NCBI GenBank assembly: GCA_028673005.1
Contig: CM054120.1
Location: 75,069,533 to 75,133,532, forward strand
Origin: Tanypteryx hageni
Taxonomy: Eukaryota; Arthropoda; Insecta; Odonata; Petaluridae
DNA: 64,000 bases
Direction of reading: 5' to 3'
Positions 45,130 through 57,834 of this stretch are shown here, in pieces (within the stretch, counting starts at the first letter, position 1; each line of letters starts with the position of its first letter). A program made the translations under genes and the position numbers. The notes under the pieces are model-generated. The model searched no databases and had not been told where the DNA came from. It worked only from the letters and a program-made list of their open reading frames with translations.

Positions 45130-46640
45130 TATTAATGTTCATTTAAAACGCGCAATAAATATCTTTCAGAGAGCTCGGGACTCGGTTTAGGAGAGAGAGT
45201 AGGGTGCAGGATGAAGGGGGAGATTTCGAGGCGGAGAGCGAGGGATGGAGGAGTAAATATAGGGAAGGGAGAAAAAAATATATAATATATAATAAATAAA
45301 TAAATAACATAAAAATACACAAAAAGAATTAGCAGTAGCTAGTTGGTATCTTCTTGACTGAACTACCTTACTAATGTACATACTTTTTTGTATTTTTTTT
45401 ATTTATTTTTTCTATTTTTAAATCTTAATTATTAGTTTTCTTTGCATTTTATTGTATTTATATTTATAAGTAGCCATATTATCTTTTTAGTTCATAAGCA
45501 AATCATAAAAACCGTAAGGTGTTTAAAATCATGCATTAAATGTAAGAAACAAACTCCCATTGTAATTGAGCACTTTCTGACCGGCTGAGAACGTTGGTGT
45601 TACCACGAGGGACGGCCTATATACGTGGTACAACTATTTACCAAACCAATTAAGAGAGAGAGAGGACCGAGGAGGGGGAATCGACGGCCGAGCGACGGTT
45701 GGAAGGTATTAAATGCAGACCGGGAGAGAGAGGATTAGGCACAAAGGTAGGAGCTGAGAGCTTTGCGGAACGCAATTACAAACGGGAGTGGGAGAGCGTT
45801 GAGGGAAGGAGGGCGGTTGTGACTGGCGGAACGGGGGGAGGATAGTTTCATTTTATTAAGACGACGGATCGACACGAAAAAAACTGGATAAACCTCCTTC
45901 GGCATCAAAGTGTCACATTTTTTTCTGCTGGCGAAGACAGCGTTGCAGCTTTTCCGCAATAATTTTGAGATTTGAGACGAGATTTTTTAGACGATTATTT
46001 TCTCCGACTCACGCAAATTTCAAGATTTATTTATCATACGCCAACTTCAGAATGAGTTTTTTTGTCGAAACCTAATCATTTCGATTAATATTCCGATCTC
46101 ATAAAGAAAATATCCTCTTTTAATTTTACAGCGCGACACCGTGTGTCCCTCTGGCCTCCTTACGTCCTGCATTTTTCGACACATTTTTAGACGTTCTTTA
46201 CCAGCGAAGCGGTAGTAGCGGCACCCCTAATGGGCACGTCTTATCCGTCCGTCCGCATGTTTGACCTCCGAAACTATTGGACGGATTTTAATTAAGTATT
46301 AGGGAACCTATTTAGAATTTATCGCCTAATTATGATTTTGACATGCGTCCGTCAATTAGAATTTTCACCTTATATAAGCACTTCAAATAAGTTATACTCC
46401 TAATTCGTTAAATGGCATCCGTCAAGCGACAATTGAATACCATATTTTTCTCTATCTAGCACTTATGTTATCAGTAAGGTATCGATTAATAAATGCATTC
46501 GGATAGAGGACAACCCTTACCACAAAAAAATCAGTGAGACCACATAATTATGAATTCTAGTTTGGAAGATAAAAATTTGAGGAAATCCCAGACGTATCCA
46601 TATAATTCCATTGGAATATATGTGTAGATCCAATAAATCT
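45130..46640. other. No gene recognised
   Basis: Purine-rich stretches lie at 45190-45280 and 45650-45850, and an AAATAAATA run near 45280-45305. CCAGCGAAGCGGTAGTAGCG with GTCCGTCCGCATGTTTGACC at about 46200-46265 and GAAACTATTGGACGGATTTT resemble the ends of common dispersed arthropod repeats, class unknown. Confidence 0.4.
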
Positions 46641-46641
46641 T

Positions 46642-47024
46642 TTATGGCAAGAATTTATTCAATGTAACATTTTCTCCAAAATCTATAATGAGCGTTTCTT
46701 TAATTACTTTATGAGCTAACTGAAAAATAAATAAAAAAATGTCACACGCCCAAATGATGCTAGATCCTTCATTCTTGGAGTTTAAAAAAGATATTCTTCG
46801 AGGTTCTTTCATATGTTTTCCTAAAATAAGTTCGTAAATTGAATTAAGTACATTTTTATATAACAGTAGGGGAAGTGTTCCTAACTTGGACCTCTTCCTA
46901 AATTTGACTTTACTTTCACGTCGAGCATTACTGCAGATAGCTGCCATATACATTATCTTTGAAGTACTACTGCTAGAGGAATCTGTGATCAGTTTAAAGT
47001 GTTGCTGCAAGTAATGTGGTTCGC
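46642..47024 (-). other. Unrecognised open frame, possible exon or repeat-derived CDS
   Basis: The minus-strand frame is open from a plausible acceptor (GACTGATTTTCAG just upstream of 47020) to TAA near 46642, about 126 codons, with 122 from the first ATG. The product is unrecognised: a Ser-rich start (DSSSSSTSKIM), a basic middle (RRESKVKFRKRSK) and a hydrophobic later part (IIWACDIFLFIFQLAH). Its length without stops in AT-rich DNA is mildly suggestive of coding. It ends about 450 bp from the Tigger start at 47477 on the opposite strand and could be intron-borne repeat sequence instead. Confidence 0.25.
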
Positions 47025-47476
47025 TGAAAATCAGTCTGAAGATTTTGGTGGTGTTTTATATAATTTCTCGATGTTACCTCGTAAAGCTGTGAGCGAGATA
47101 TACTCAAACATAGGTAAGTTAAACTTGCATAATATTTTAGTATGGCATTTCCCGAGTAAATCGTAGTAATTGTGTTTTTAGTCTGGGCTTCATCTCCGTG
47201 TTACCGGCAACTGAACAAAAAATGGCGTTTTTTTCCTTTATCGGACCGCTTCGTTATTCCTATATTGAACCGCCATTTCATGACGTGCACAAAACACTGC
47301 GTAGACTTTATTTGCCATTTTGGTACCATTCATCAGGCCTAACAATGAATATCGGGCATTTTTCCATGAGTACAACGACTTTATTATTGAGCAGTAGAAG
47401 TTTCAAGTGGGGTAACGTAGGTGGTAGGTAGTCAGTCTTTCATAAGAGATTAATGCAGGCTAACACTTTCCAGATT

Positions 47477-50400
47477 ATGCCTAAACGAAAGTATGGAGAT
47501 TGGGAGGTTGAGTACCAGAGCCGCGCCTGACATATTTGCCGCCCAGGTGCAAGCAGTTTATGCCGCCTTTCTCTATAAGCCCAATTTTTTTCGATTTTTA
47601 AATTACAAGGTGTTATTAATTTAAGGAAGGCTATAATAAACTACCGTCTTCGCGCCTAGGCTGCCCAACCCAGATTAATTACAAATTATTATTAATGATT
47701 AGTTACAAATATCTCGCATTAACTGTCAACCGTTATTATGTATTTATTGTTCACATCTCTTTAAAAAATTCTTATAATTATTATTTGCATTATTTGAATG
47801 TGAAATAAGTTATCCAATTACTTTTTGACATCATCATCTACTTACGTAGCGGTAAACGTCAACATAATGACTATATAGGCTTAAATGACCCAAATGTATA
47901 CTTAAAAGCCAATATCACCTCAAAAGTGCCGATTTCTTTATATTTTAAAGCATCGGATGCGTTTTCTCGGTTTTTGCGATTGGAGGAAAGAGGAGAGATC
48001 TATACTTTTTCTGATCAAATTCTAAAATTTGGACTTTTGTTTTGTCTTAAAATTAACAAAGTACTATCTTTCGGCTATACATTAAGTTTCAAGTTCGTAA
48101 CTTAATTTAAGGCAATTTTAAAATGCAATTTTGTGAAACATTTAATCGATTTCAGTGCCTCCTAATGCGGAATGAAATTGAATCATTGAGGTTAAAAAAT
48201 ACTTTCCAAAATGCGACTTTCTGAAGTTTTCGACTTTTCCTGTCGGTTGTAGCCTGTGATCTAGCATCATACAAAATTTAATCTTTTTGATACATCAAAA
48301 AGCTCCCAAAAAAGCGTGAAAGAAGACAGATATACAGATATTGAGAATAATATTTATAGATGTTCTATCGGTGATAAAATCACGTTTGTTAAAATTTATT
48401 AGATCTAAAAAGGAAAGCTTCTTGAAATAAAAACTCTATACAGATAAAGTAACTACATTATAATATTAGGTAACGAACTTCAGTTCCATGTAAAGCCATC
48501 GTTTTGTTTCATCTTTCGCAAATCACTGCTGAAATCTATTATCCGGGGTAAAAGTGTCGCTATGCGCGTTCGGCATTGTTTTACTGCCGGACAATGGCCA
48601 AAAAAGACAAAGAAAAGGATCAGCAGGAGTCCCTGGCGGCGGGAGCCTTGAACCTGGGACGGCACTTCTTCCGTTTAGTGCCTTCGACCTTCATAAGGGC
48701 AAGATACGAATTTTACAGTCGCTCAAATCCCATGACGTCTCGTTTCCACAACCTCTTACACCGAAAGGGATTAAAAGATCCGGAAAAACCCAGGCGGGAT
48801 CTTAATTAACGAAAGACTGCCTGGCAAGCGGCGTTTTCAGGGTTCATGCCGAGGGGCGCCAGATGTTATCAAAGGACGAGTTTCGCAAAATGACATGACG
48901 CTCTCATATTTGTCTTGGAGAGAGGTAGTCCATATCGCTTGCTTCTCGGTTTTTCCGCGTCCTTTATTTTGCATGTGTGAAAAGCTTCACTTGAAGAAAG
49001 TTTTAAAATTAACCAAGATATAATTTAAGCAGCTTATCTATGATGTATTATAGCAAACTAAACATCAGTAAACTGTCCTCAAAATTCTAAACGCCCCTGA
49101 TTTTCGACGCCCTGATGCACTGCTTCAAAATTTGGCACACCCTCTGGAAGGGCACCTGGGGCGGTCTCATCGAACAATTATTAGGTCTAAAAACTCGCTC
49201 CTCCTCCGAAATAGGAGCTTGCCTGCAAACTGTTGCCGCCCTGGAGCCAGTTAATTCTTTTTGGTTGTGTACTAAGAAAATAATCGGATTAATAAGTTAA
49301 AATGACAAATGATTTTTAATACCAAGTATCACTAAAGTAAATGCGTTCAAATGTACGAGATTGAAAAGGAAAAAATTAGGAAACATTATTGCCCGTCCGT
49401 AAGTGGCGCCCCTCATATATTGCCGCCCGGGTGCGATGCACGCCTTGCATCCATATGCCGGCGCGGCTCTGTTGAGAGCAAGGAGAGGGCTCTACAGCCG
49501 TTGAGGAATGGTGACATGGGCCTAAATGAAGCAGCACGCACTTACAGTGTTCCAAAGGCAACGCTTAAAGGAAGAACAGACGGGGAAAAACAAAATGCAA
49601 CAGAGCATATAGAAAATTTTGGGCGGAAGTGTGCCATTCCTAATGAGCTGAAAGATGATTTGGTTCAACATGTTTTGTATTTAGAAGAATCTTTCTTCAG
49701 AATTACCAAGCAAATGATATTATGAGACGGCATCCCGGGGTTTCCTTGAGGCAACCGGTGGCCACATAAATTGCAAGAGCTCGAGGTTTCTGCAAGGAAT
49801 GAGGATTCTTTGATGTTCTCACGAACATCACTGATAAGAACAACACAGATGCGTCCCGCATCTACAACATGGATGAAACTGAACAATCTACAAGTCAAAA
49901 ACCTCAAAAAATACTGGCTAGCAAAGAAAAACACCAAGTTGGAGCTAACACAAGTGGAGAAAGGGGAACCAATACCACTTGTGCGTGCTGCATGAGTGCA
50001 TCGCGAAATTTTGGACCACTCATGTTGATCTTCAAAAGAATTATGATGAAAGGTGAACTGAAGAAAGGAGCTCCACCATGGTCTCAGTTCGCGTGTACAG
50101 AGAGCGGGTGGATAACTTCCGAAGTACTGGTCACGTGGCTGGAACATTTTATAGCTTCGGTCAAGCCGACAACGGAGAATAAGGTTCTCCTCATTCTTGA
50201 TGGAGACGCCATCCACACATAAAACCTAGGGGCCATCAACCTCGCGAGAAGAAATAGAGTTTTAATGCTCTCTTTGCCAGCGCATACAACACACCGTCTC
50301 CAGCCCATAGACGTGTTGTTTTTCAGGCCTCTATCTGTCTACTTCAACCAGGCCTCTGACAAATAAATGCAGTCCAATCCTCTATGCAGCATAACTCAGT

Positions 50401-50681
50401 TCAATATTAGCTAACATATAGGTGAAGCGTATGGGAAATCCGCTACAGTAGGGAATACTATTGCTGGATTCGCCAAAACTGGCATATGACCTGTAGATCG
50501 GCATGTATACCTGGACTGCGACTTTGTTCCGTCTAGAAACGGTGCACATAAGACAACCATTTACCCAGTTCATGACAATGTCACAGAGGCAGAATATCAA
50601 AATGAATCTTCTCAAACGGATACACCATCTTCAACTGGTAAGTGCAGTCCTAAATACAAGATACTTGCAGACGGGCGGATA
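47477..50681 (+). pseudogene. Tigger/pogo-type transposase gene, split by a hAT element
   Basis: The start codon at 47477 gives MPKRKYGDWEVE, the typical beginning of this family. After the 47516-49471 insertion the frame resumes with SKERALQPLRNGDMGLNEAA and RTYSVPKATLKGR, the N-terminal helix-turn-helix. It continues with IPNELKDDLVQHVLYLEESF. The catalytic core follows with the three Asp still present: YNMDETEQST, LLILDGDAIHT and HRLQPIDVLFFRPLSVYFNQ. Stops and frameshifts occur near 49725, 49795, 50220 and 50360. C-terminal text (GEAYGKSATVGNTIAGFAKT) runs to about 50640, where a second hAT element begins at 50682. The gene is non-functional but quite well preserved. Confidence 0.9.
47516..49471. 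mobile_element. hAT element (1956 bp) inserted in the Tigger gene
   Basis: The left end CAGAGCCGCGCCTGACATA and inverted right end ATATGCCGGCGCGGCTCTG match at the termini. CCGCCCAGGTGCAAG and CCGCCCGGGTGCGATG are inverted subterminal blocks. The target-site duplication is TTGAGTAC (47508-47515) and TTGAGAGC (49472-49479), 6 of 8. Removing the element rejoins the Tigger frame. Inside, 48554-48809 is open in two frames and 49115-49300 in one, but I recognise no transposase, so I call it non-autonomous. Confidence 0.9.
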
Positions 50682-52852
50682 CAGGGCCACGCGACCTAGG
50701 CGACCGCCTAGGGCCTCACCCCTCATAGGAACCTCGCGACTCATAGGGGCCTCGCGCCTGGCGCCTAAAGACAAACTTGGAAAGATACGCGTTGAGCTGA
50801 TACATGAGCAATCGCGCTCGAAACATCGTCGAGAAAGCTTTCGCGGATGTTTATTTGGAGAAAAGCGACGAGCGATTAAAAGAAACATATGAAGAGAGGA
50901 AGAAAGAAACACTGAGCGTGTGCAGTCACGCAGGGAATGTCGTCGTGAAGAAAGTAAAGGTTAAAAGGTTTTGCGGGTGTGTTAGAGATTGAGTCGAACG
51001 ATGAAAAGAAATAGACCTCAGCTAGCCCCATCTCTCACTTGGAAATCCAAAATCAATACAGAAATTTAATTCCACCGCTCTTTTCTGGACGTAAATTATA
51101 CATCGGACGGCAGGAGCTGAGGTTCTCGCCAGATGTACCATTTACGTCGGATAGCGTTGAGTTGATATATCAGCAGCTTAATATTAGAAGTGAAAGAAAT
51201 GTCGTGCATTTTAGATGATGAAGACAATCGTTGTAAAAGAGAACTGGCGTTTTCGAGGACTTGATCAGTCAGACTTCGCTGGTGCTCATAGTTGTTTCGT
51301 AGTTCCCGTGAATCGCCAATAGCTAAGTGGCGTTACCGCATGGCATTTTATTGCATTCGTGAATCATTATCATAATTAACATCGTTATTCTAATCTGACT
51401 AAGATATTCATTTTAGCATTATTACATTAAGAAGAGTAATTAACCCCACTTAAATATTATTAGAGATAGGGATAAAGATAGATAGTTTGAATCAGGAGCA
51501 TTTAAAAGGAAAAAGCGTGTTCTTTTGGAAGAAACGCAACGAAAGTTTAAAGGATCATTGGATAATTTTTTCAAGAAGGCGTGCAGTGAAAAAACTGATT
51601 CTAGTTGCAGTGTTAGTGAGAAAAATGAAATGCTTATTTATGTTAGCTGTGAAAGTAGAAATGAAAATCTTAACGACCCAAACATAACTGTGCACAATGG
51701 AGCTGAAACAGGCGTAATTATTCAAAATAGCCCAAAAAGGTGAGATAACTTTGATAATAGTGCTCCGTCTTCTACGTCAGAAGAATTGGTTGCTGTTGTG
51801 GAAGAACCTAGTGTATTCGCCAATTATAGTGATCCTGGTATGTGGATTTTCCCTTTGACCCATAATCAATTGAGCAATATTGTTCGTAAAGGCTCAATTT
51901 GCATCTTAAGAGAAAATGACGACTTTCCGTTAGATGATAAAAACCGACATTTTAGTTAATTTTATTACAATCGTGTATTAAGCAGCGGTGAAAAACATCT
52001 CCGACGTTGGTTGGTATATTCTAAAAGTAAAAACTGTGTGTTTTGTTTCACTTGTCCCTTATTTTCAACATCACTATCAGCAGTTGCTTCTGAAGGTTCT
52101 TCAGACAGGAAAATTTTGAGTGCTTGTTTAGAATTACATGAAAATTGCAAAGATCATAAGGTATGTATGACGCAATGGCTAGATTTAGAGAAGAGACTAA
52201 ATGGTGGAGTGATCCTGGACAAACACACACAAACGCAAATTCAACTAGAAAAACAAAGGTGGCGAGATATTTCAGAAAGGCTTCTTGCTATAGTGCAGTA
52301 TTTAGCGGCCCATAACTTAGCCTTTCTTGGTGAATGCGTGTGAACATGCGTGTGCGCGTCACTATTGATCCTTCTATTTCACTTCAAATTCATTGTACTA
52401 ATAAGTACATAATAAGTATCGGAACGGGATACTAGACTTACTTAATATAATATGCATATTATAACTTAGATACGACTGAATATATAACTGAATATAATAG
52501 TAATAAAAATTATTTATGGCAATACTTATTGAGAATAATACCTATTTACTAGTAAAAAATGACAGGTTCAAATTAATAAAAAACGGAATTTTAACTTTTA
52601 ACTGATAATAAATTATTTTAACTATCGCCATTTATGTTTGTGTTATTTCTCTCAGCAGCCAGTTGTCAAGTTAAAGAAATTTTGAGATGGTGGAAGGGAA
52701 GAGGGGGAGGCATTCAGCCTAGGGACAGCAATATAAGCTCCAGTTTTGACAATTACAATATCGTCAAGGTAGTTATCTTTAAAATAGTAATATTTCCCCA
52801 AAATATGCGATTTAAACGTTTAATATGAGCGATTTAGAGCTGTAGGCGGAAT
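50682..52852. mobile_element. Second hAT element with ZMYM-type transposase remains
   Basis: It begins CAGGGCCACGCGACCTAGGC, a hAT-style end with further CCTAGGGCC blocks, immediately after GGCGGATA. Near 52845 the text GAGCTG-TA-GGCGGAATA could be the other end followed by the target duplication. That match is shifted by two bases and the terminal pairing is weak, so the right boundary is tentative. Inside are the transposase remains at 51480-52345 and, at 52712-52732, GGCATTCAGCCTAGGGAC, which resembles the inverted subterminal block. Confidence 0.55.
51480..52345 (+). pseudogene. hAT transposase, N-terminal half (TTF/ZMYM-type)
   Basis: The frame reads FKGSLDNFFKKA, later FANYSDPGMWIFPLTHNQLS, FPLDDKNRHFS, a TAG stop, then FYYNRVLSSGEKHLRRWL, VYSKSKNCVFCFTCPLFS, HENCKDHKVCMTQWLDLEKR and QRWRDISERLLAIVQYLAAH NLAFLGE. 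The CVFCFTCPLF pair with HENCKDH is the TTF-type zinc-finger region typical of this hAT lineage, whose C-terminal end is represented separately at 16684-17115. The gene stops at about 52345 (GECV then stop) and the catalytic and dimerisation parts are absent. Internal stops at about 51741 and 51957 confirm decay. Confidence 0.85.
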
Positions 52853-52859
52853 AAGATTA

Positions 52860-55790
52860 ATAGAATAAGAAACTTTACTATTTCTTCTTTAAAAGAATTG
52901 AAATTGGATAGTCTTTTAATTTCCAAAAGAATGAAAGACTGCAGCGTCGAAAAGTCTATTTTTACGTGTTACCGTATGAGAAATGGAAATAATCCCCCGG
53001 AGTAGAACCCGAGTCGCTATTTCCGAATATTTTTCCGTCGATCACTTTTAATATATGAATTAATCATTCCTGGAAAATTTCAAACCACCATCTCTTACAG
53101 ATTTTGAGATATAAATAGTATTAATATATGTCAGTTGCCGGGGCGACGAAGCCGAACGAAGGAAGGAATAGCGCTATTATTATAATAGATGTTTCTTCCT
53201 GAAGTGAATTTTAACTCAGTTTTAAAAAATTTGACCTTCTTGTCAAATTTTTAAGAATAAGCACAGGCGTAGATAAGAAAATTTCTAAAAGAACCGAAAA
53301 TGAAACCGATTTATTTCACTTTGCTGAAGGTTGCTATACCACTAAGCTACTTTTTGCCCCTTCACTAAGGTTCATAAATGCACCGCTATTAAGAAGTGCA
53401 TTTTAATGGCACGTGCATTAGAGCAATTACAGCACACCTATGTTAAGAATATTTGCTTAAATAAGTGTGGGCATTCGCGTGATTCGCATGTTAAATTTTA
53501 TGAATAAACACAAAAATGAATGAGAAAAAGTGTTTATCCAACAGCTTCAACTTCTGAGTCAGGTGGATAGCCTCACCCGCTCAAATGTTTTCGGTGGAAT
53601 TATATTATTCATAATTATGTAGTAAAACGAGGTTAAGGTTAATGAGCACTCGAAAAACTGAATCAAAAATTTTTAATTTAATTTCATGGGAATGAGACGA
53701 GTGAAACATCTCTTTCAACTTGATTAACGGGCGTTTTCCTCTGTGCACCGAACAAATAAAGCTCGACCAGCGACTACGAGCTCTGAAATACGTCACCAAA
53801 GTGGTAACGTATATAACAATGAAATAATTAATGCACGCATTGCTCGCCTATTATGTCGATATCATAGAATTCCCACTGTAAATCCATAAATATGAGGTTT
53901 CAGTTAGTCTTAAAATAAGGCCATTTGCATCTACATAATATTTGGTTTTACGAGATGAGTCTTTCAACTTTTACAATTACGCCTTTCCCAAACCACCATA
54001 AGTTATTTTTATGACGTGACAAATATAGGTCACTATTATTTATGATTATTAAACAAGAGGAATTGCCTGCTTCGTCCATATTCATCGTAACTATTAAGGA
54101 GACTCAGCAGCTGCTGATTACATGATATAACATATCCTCAAACACGTGAATATCTTATTCTCCGGTAGCGACAACGGCAGAGGTGACTGTTTATCGACAG
54201 TTTTTGAAACGCATTTTGAATCACCGCCATGAATAAGGGTGTAAATTAAAGAAACCTCAGCCGCATGTACCGCACATGCTCATTGCCATTCGAAACGTGA
54301 AATCAATACACAAACTCAACTTACGTAAGATCTACCTTTTTCTTTTCTTTTCCTTATACGAAAAATAAATTATCGGCGTAGTACGACGAGTTGGTGGGAG
54401 GATTTCGAGAACAATTGACTCGCTAGTACAGGATACACCGCATTAAAAAGAAGACTCCTGACCATATTCGCGAGAATCGGATACGCCGACGCGTAACCAT
54501 GGTAACGGATCTCACTCGAGTTCTTTCCGTCTGCTCAGAGCTCCTCTCTGCCTTCATAAATTACTCTAATCCATTCTTTTGAAAAACATTTTATATGGAG
54601 CTCTATATACCGAGTTGGATCGATCTGTTCACTGTTTCCTAAACGCAATAAATCCTAATTGGCGTACGATGTTAAAATGTAGTTGTACTGATTAAATCAA
54701 TTATTGCGTTGTTATATAGTGCAAAGAGACAGAAATAGTTCGAATGGACCTAACGCGTACTTCCTCGACATAAAAAATTAGCAAGAACTTAAAATAATAA
54801 TTTTTTGCGAGCCAGCCTCATGCTACGCTGTACGATAAGATATTATTAAGTTGTATAACGGAAGTAATGTAGATTCGAAAATATAGAATCGAAGTCCGAG
54901 CTACTGAATCGAACCGAAATCTCATTCCCGATTCTAAATGAAACCGAATCTCGAAGCGTCAATATATCTCCATCTCTTTTTTCCCTTCTTCCCTCCCTCT
55001 CCCTTCCTTTCTCCTTATCTAATTAAAATTTTACGCTAGGAATTTAATGAATCCGGCAACAAATAATTCTGTTGCTCTTTGTTATGGAAGATTTTTTTCT
55101 GAAAAAATAACTAAAATTTTCATGTTTAAAACCATTTTATTGGCCAATTGGAATCGTATATGAAAATCGACGCAAGAAAAATAAATGATCATTCTTTTCG
55201 GAATTTTTTAGTTCAAGTGCCGAGTTTTGACGTTGATTACTATACATTTTAAAATGCGAATAAAAAAATGTGTCGCGCCAAATTCCGTACTATGCAAATG
55301 GACGAATGAAACGTCCGTGGAATCGGACCCGGTCCGTTAATCGTACTCTGTGATCGTCCAAATCTTCTTTAGACCTAAGGCCGATTATGTGCTGAAAGAA
55401 TGGCCACAATCGAATCGACAATTCTCGAATTATTTGCTAGTTGAGAGCATGATGGATGCATTGCTTGGAATGACCCAGAACGGCGTTCCGGTTCGTCCCA
55501 CGCGTCGGTAATATCTTTCCGTCTCGTCAGATATTTAGTAACACCCTTCCGGAAAATTAGCTAGGTCGCAAATGAATTACAAATTACTCAAAACTAGCTG
55601 AGTCAGCCAATTATAAACACTCACTGGAAACTGCTCGAGCAGAGCACACACGCACCGACCCTATATATCAATTTTCAGCTATTTCGGTAAGCGAATTTCG
55701 AGTCCACTGCCTTCCATTCCACCACCAGAATAAGCGCTCCGTTTCGTAGTATTTTCCATTTCGAGCTCTTGTTGGAAGGACAAGAATTGC
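52860..55790. other. No gene recognised
   Basis: A short dispersed-repeat-like tail (GACGAAGCCGAACGAAGG, then TAGCGCTATTATTATAATAG) lies at 53150-53195. The 55280-55700 stretch is GC-richer and ends in a TATA-like CCTATATATC near 55665, but no reading frame with recognisable content follows. Confidence 0.35.
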
Positions 55791-55802
55791 ATATTATATC
55801 GA

Positions 55803-56660
55803 ATAAACGGCGCAATATACATTGCACATACTTTCTCATATACGTATATACGTTTGGTCGACTGTGTACGTTTATAAAAGAAAAACGTTTATAAATAAAA
55901 AGTTAACCGTAGTTTAGCGTATATTATAATGCCACTGGTCGATATTTAGTAATTTTTTGGGACATGTGGCATAGTTAGTATTATTTGCGAGATCAGGCTG
56001 TACGGTTGGATGGATTTTAATCAAAATCCTTATAGCCATTTCTGAGTAAATCGAATTTTGTTTCAAAATATCCTAGAATTAAGTGCCCTTATTTGTTGCG
56101 CAATATCGTTCATCTCCTCAGTGTGTCTATAATGCCCGATATTATCCACAAATACGAGATATCATTCTATTCAGTTTGACCGTTCAGGCTGTAACATGAT
56201 ATTGATTAGATCGCGTCGGAGGCGTGATGTCATAGGGCTTACGTAAGGTAGCTTAGCATATATTGTAATGCCCCTGGACGCCATATAGTAATTTTAAGGG
56301 ATGTATGGCTTGCGTAGTATTATTTATGACATCAGGCTCTACAATTGGATTGATTTTGATCAAATTCTCTAAAACTATTTTGAAGTAAATAAAATATTTC
56401 TAAAGTCGCCAAGAATAAACTACCCTTCATTTTTGTGCAATATCATTTTTATGAAAAAAGAGTCTGCAAATTATGATATATTGTACAAATACGAAATATC
56501 ATTTGATGTCATGTATGCGTTTTGGCCCTAGAACAGCGGAAAACCACTATTATGGACTCGGGGACACCTAAAACGTGTATTTACATCAAAATCTCGAAGT
56601 CGAATTTTTTCACGATAACATTACTTTCTCAATATATATGAGATATATATGATATATATG
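55803..56660 (-). repeat. Dispersed family R1, left arm of a long inverted repeat
   Basis: Reading the minus strand gives TTGAGAAAGTAATGTTATCG, TCGACTTCGAGATTTTGATG, GGCGTCCAGGGGCATTAC, AAGCCCTATGACATCACGCC, and finally ATACGTATATGAGAAAGTAT. It is the reverse complement, with high identity, of 61030-61915. An ACTTTCTC...GAGAAAGT palindrome marks its inner border (56622-56665). No protein is encoded. Confidence 0.9.
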
Positions 56661-56669
56661 AGAAAGTAA

Positions 56670-57126
56670 AAAGATAAGATGCTGTCATAAATATAGGTAA
56701 AAGTGAAAAACACCTTTCTCAAGTAAATATCTTGTAAAAGTGAATCGCCGAGGTATTTCAGTCGATAATATGGCAGGTTCGCTGTAGCTACGGGTGTAAC
56801 AAAGAGGATTAATAAATTTGTATTTCCATCTAACTTCGTTCGAGCTTTTGATTTGTTCTCTCCAAGCAACAGCACTGATAGAAAAAAATGAATCTCCGAT
56901 GCCCACAAAAAAGTTGGGAAAACCAGATTCGCATCAAGACTAAAAAGACGCTACTCTCGGCAAAATGACCACTGATTATGCCTGGTTTGTAACCAAAATC
57001 TGCACGTGGCGTTCACAATTATTTTATAGCATTTAGGCCGCTTTAATAGCTTTAAAAAGTTGGAAAATCGGATGTGTATCTGGGCTGCAAGGAAACTTTC
57101 ATCAGTGGTGATTTGCTGACAATATA
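56670..57126. other. No gene recognised
   Basis: Short stretch between R1 and R2 copies. The open frames at 56621-56908 on the minus strand cross the R1 border and are not genes. Confidence 0.5.
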
Positions 57127-57830
57127 TTGTAAAAAATCTGATGTGGCCACCATACGACTTTCTCCATGCCTGTAATATATCTAAAAATCCAAATAGGTTA
57201 AATTATAATAAATATTTTAAGGAACTGGGAGAAAAATTCGATAGACTTAGAAAAACAGATATAAACTCAAACCGTAGCCTTCTGGTATTGAATATAGCCA
57301 CGAAGCTACAATAATTAAGCATAAAAAGGAGCGTTACTAATTGTAAGTCGTAACTAAGCGTTAATTGTTTAACCAAGTTGTCGGTGGGTGGCGTGGTAGT
57401 GGCAGCTAAAAAATATTATTTAAAAAATATCTCTTAAACAATGCATTATATGAGAAAATGTTTCGAACCAAGATTGTAGAACTTTTATTCCAGTCATTTT
57501 TGACATTAATCAAGTATTAAAGCAAATATTTGAAGAAAAAACGGATAAGTGACAAGAGTAAACACCCACTTCCGGTTCACCGATTTTTATCCAAAACTAA
57601 TCAACACTTGACCTTTTAATAAAAATGTCAAATATAAAATTTCGCGTTGATCTAATAGTTTTTCAGTTGGATCGCCCACAAAATTCCTATCACATACACA
57701 CGCGCGCAGACATCGCCGATAAAATGATGAAAACGTGCTCAGGGGACCACAAAACGTGCATTGCCGCTGAAATCTCGAAATCGATTTTTTTCATGAAAAC
57801 AATACTTCCCCCAATAATGGAGAAAGTAAA
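57127..57830 (+). repeat. Dispersed repeat family R2, copy 2
   Basis: Same-orientation copy of 7757-8452, with matching landmarks through AACACCCACTTCCGGTT, AAATTTCGCGTTGATCT and the GAAATCTCGAAATCGA ... GGAGAAAGTAAAAATT end. A small insertion after GTTACTAA and scattered substitutions separate the copies. Confidence 0.85.
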
Positions 57831-57834
57831 AATT

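Noticed and set aside
49665..50216. 183-codon minus-strand open frame
   Set aside because: It is antisense to the Tigger transposase core, whose plus-strand motifs (MDET, LDGDAIHT) are unmistakable.
52985..53350. tRNA-like A box near 53340 and B box near 53005 on the minus strand as one SINE
   Set aside because: They are about 340 bp apart, far beyond the spacing of a tRNA-derived promoter, and no matching repeat copy was seen.
54400..55760. Possible promoter or exon in a GC-richer stretch with a TATA-like site
   Set aside because: No downstream reading frame, initiator or splice site that I could support.
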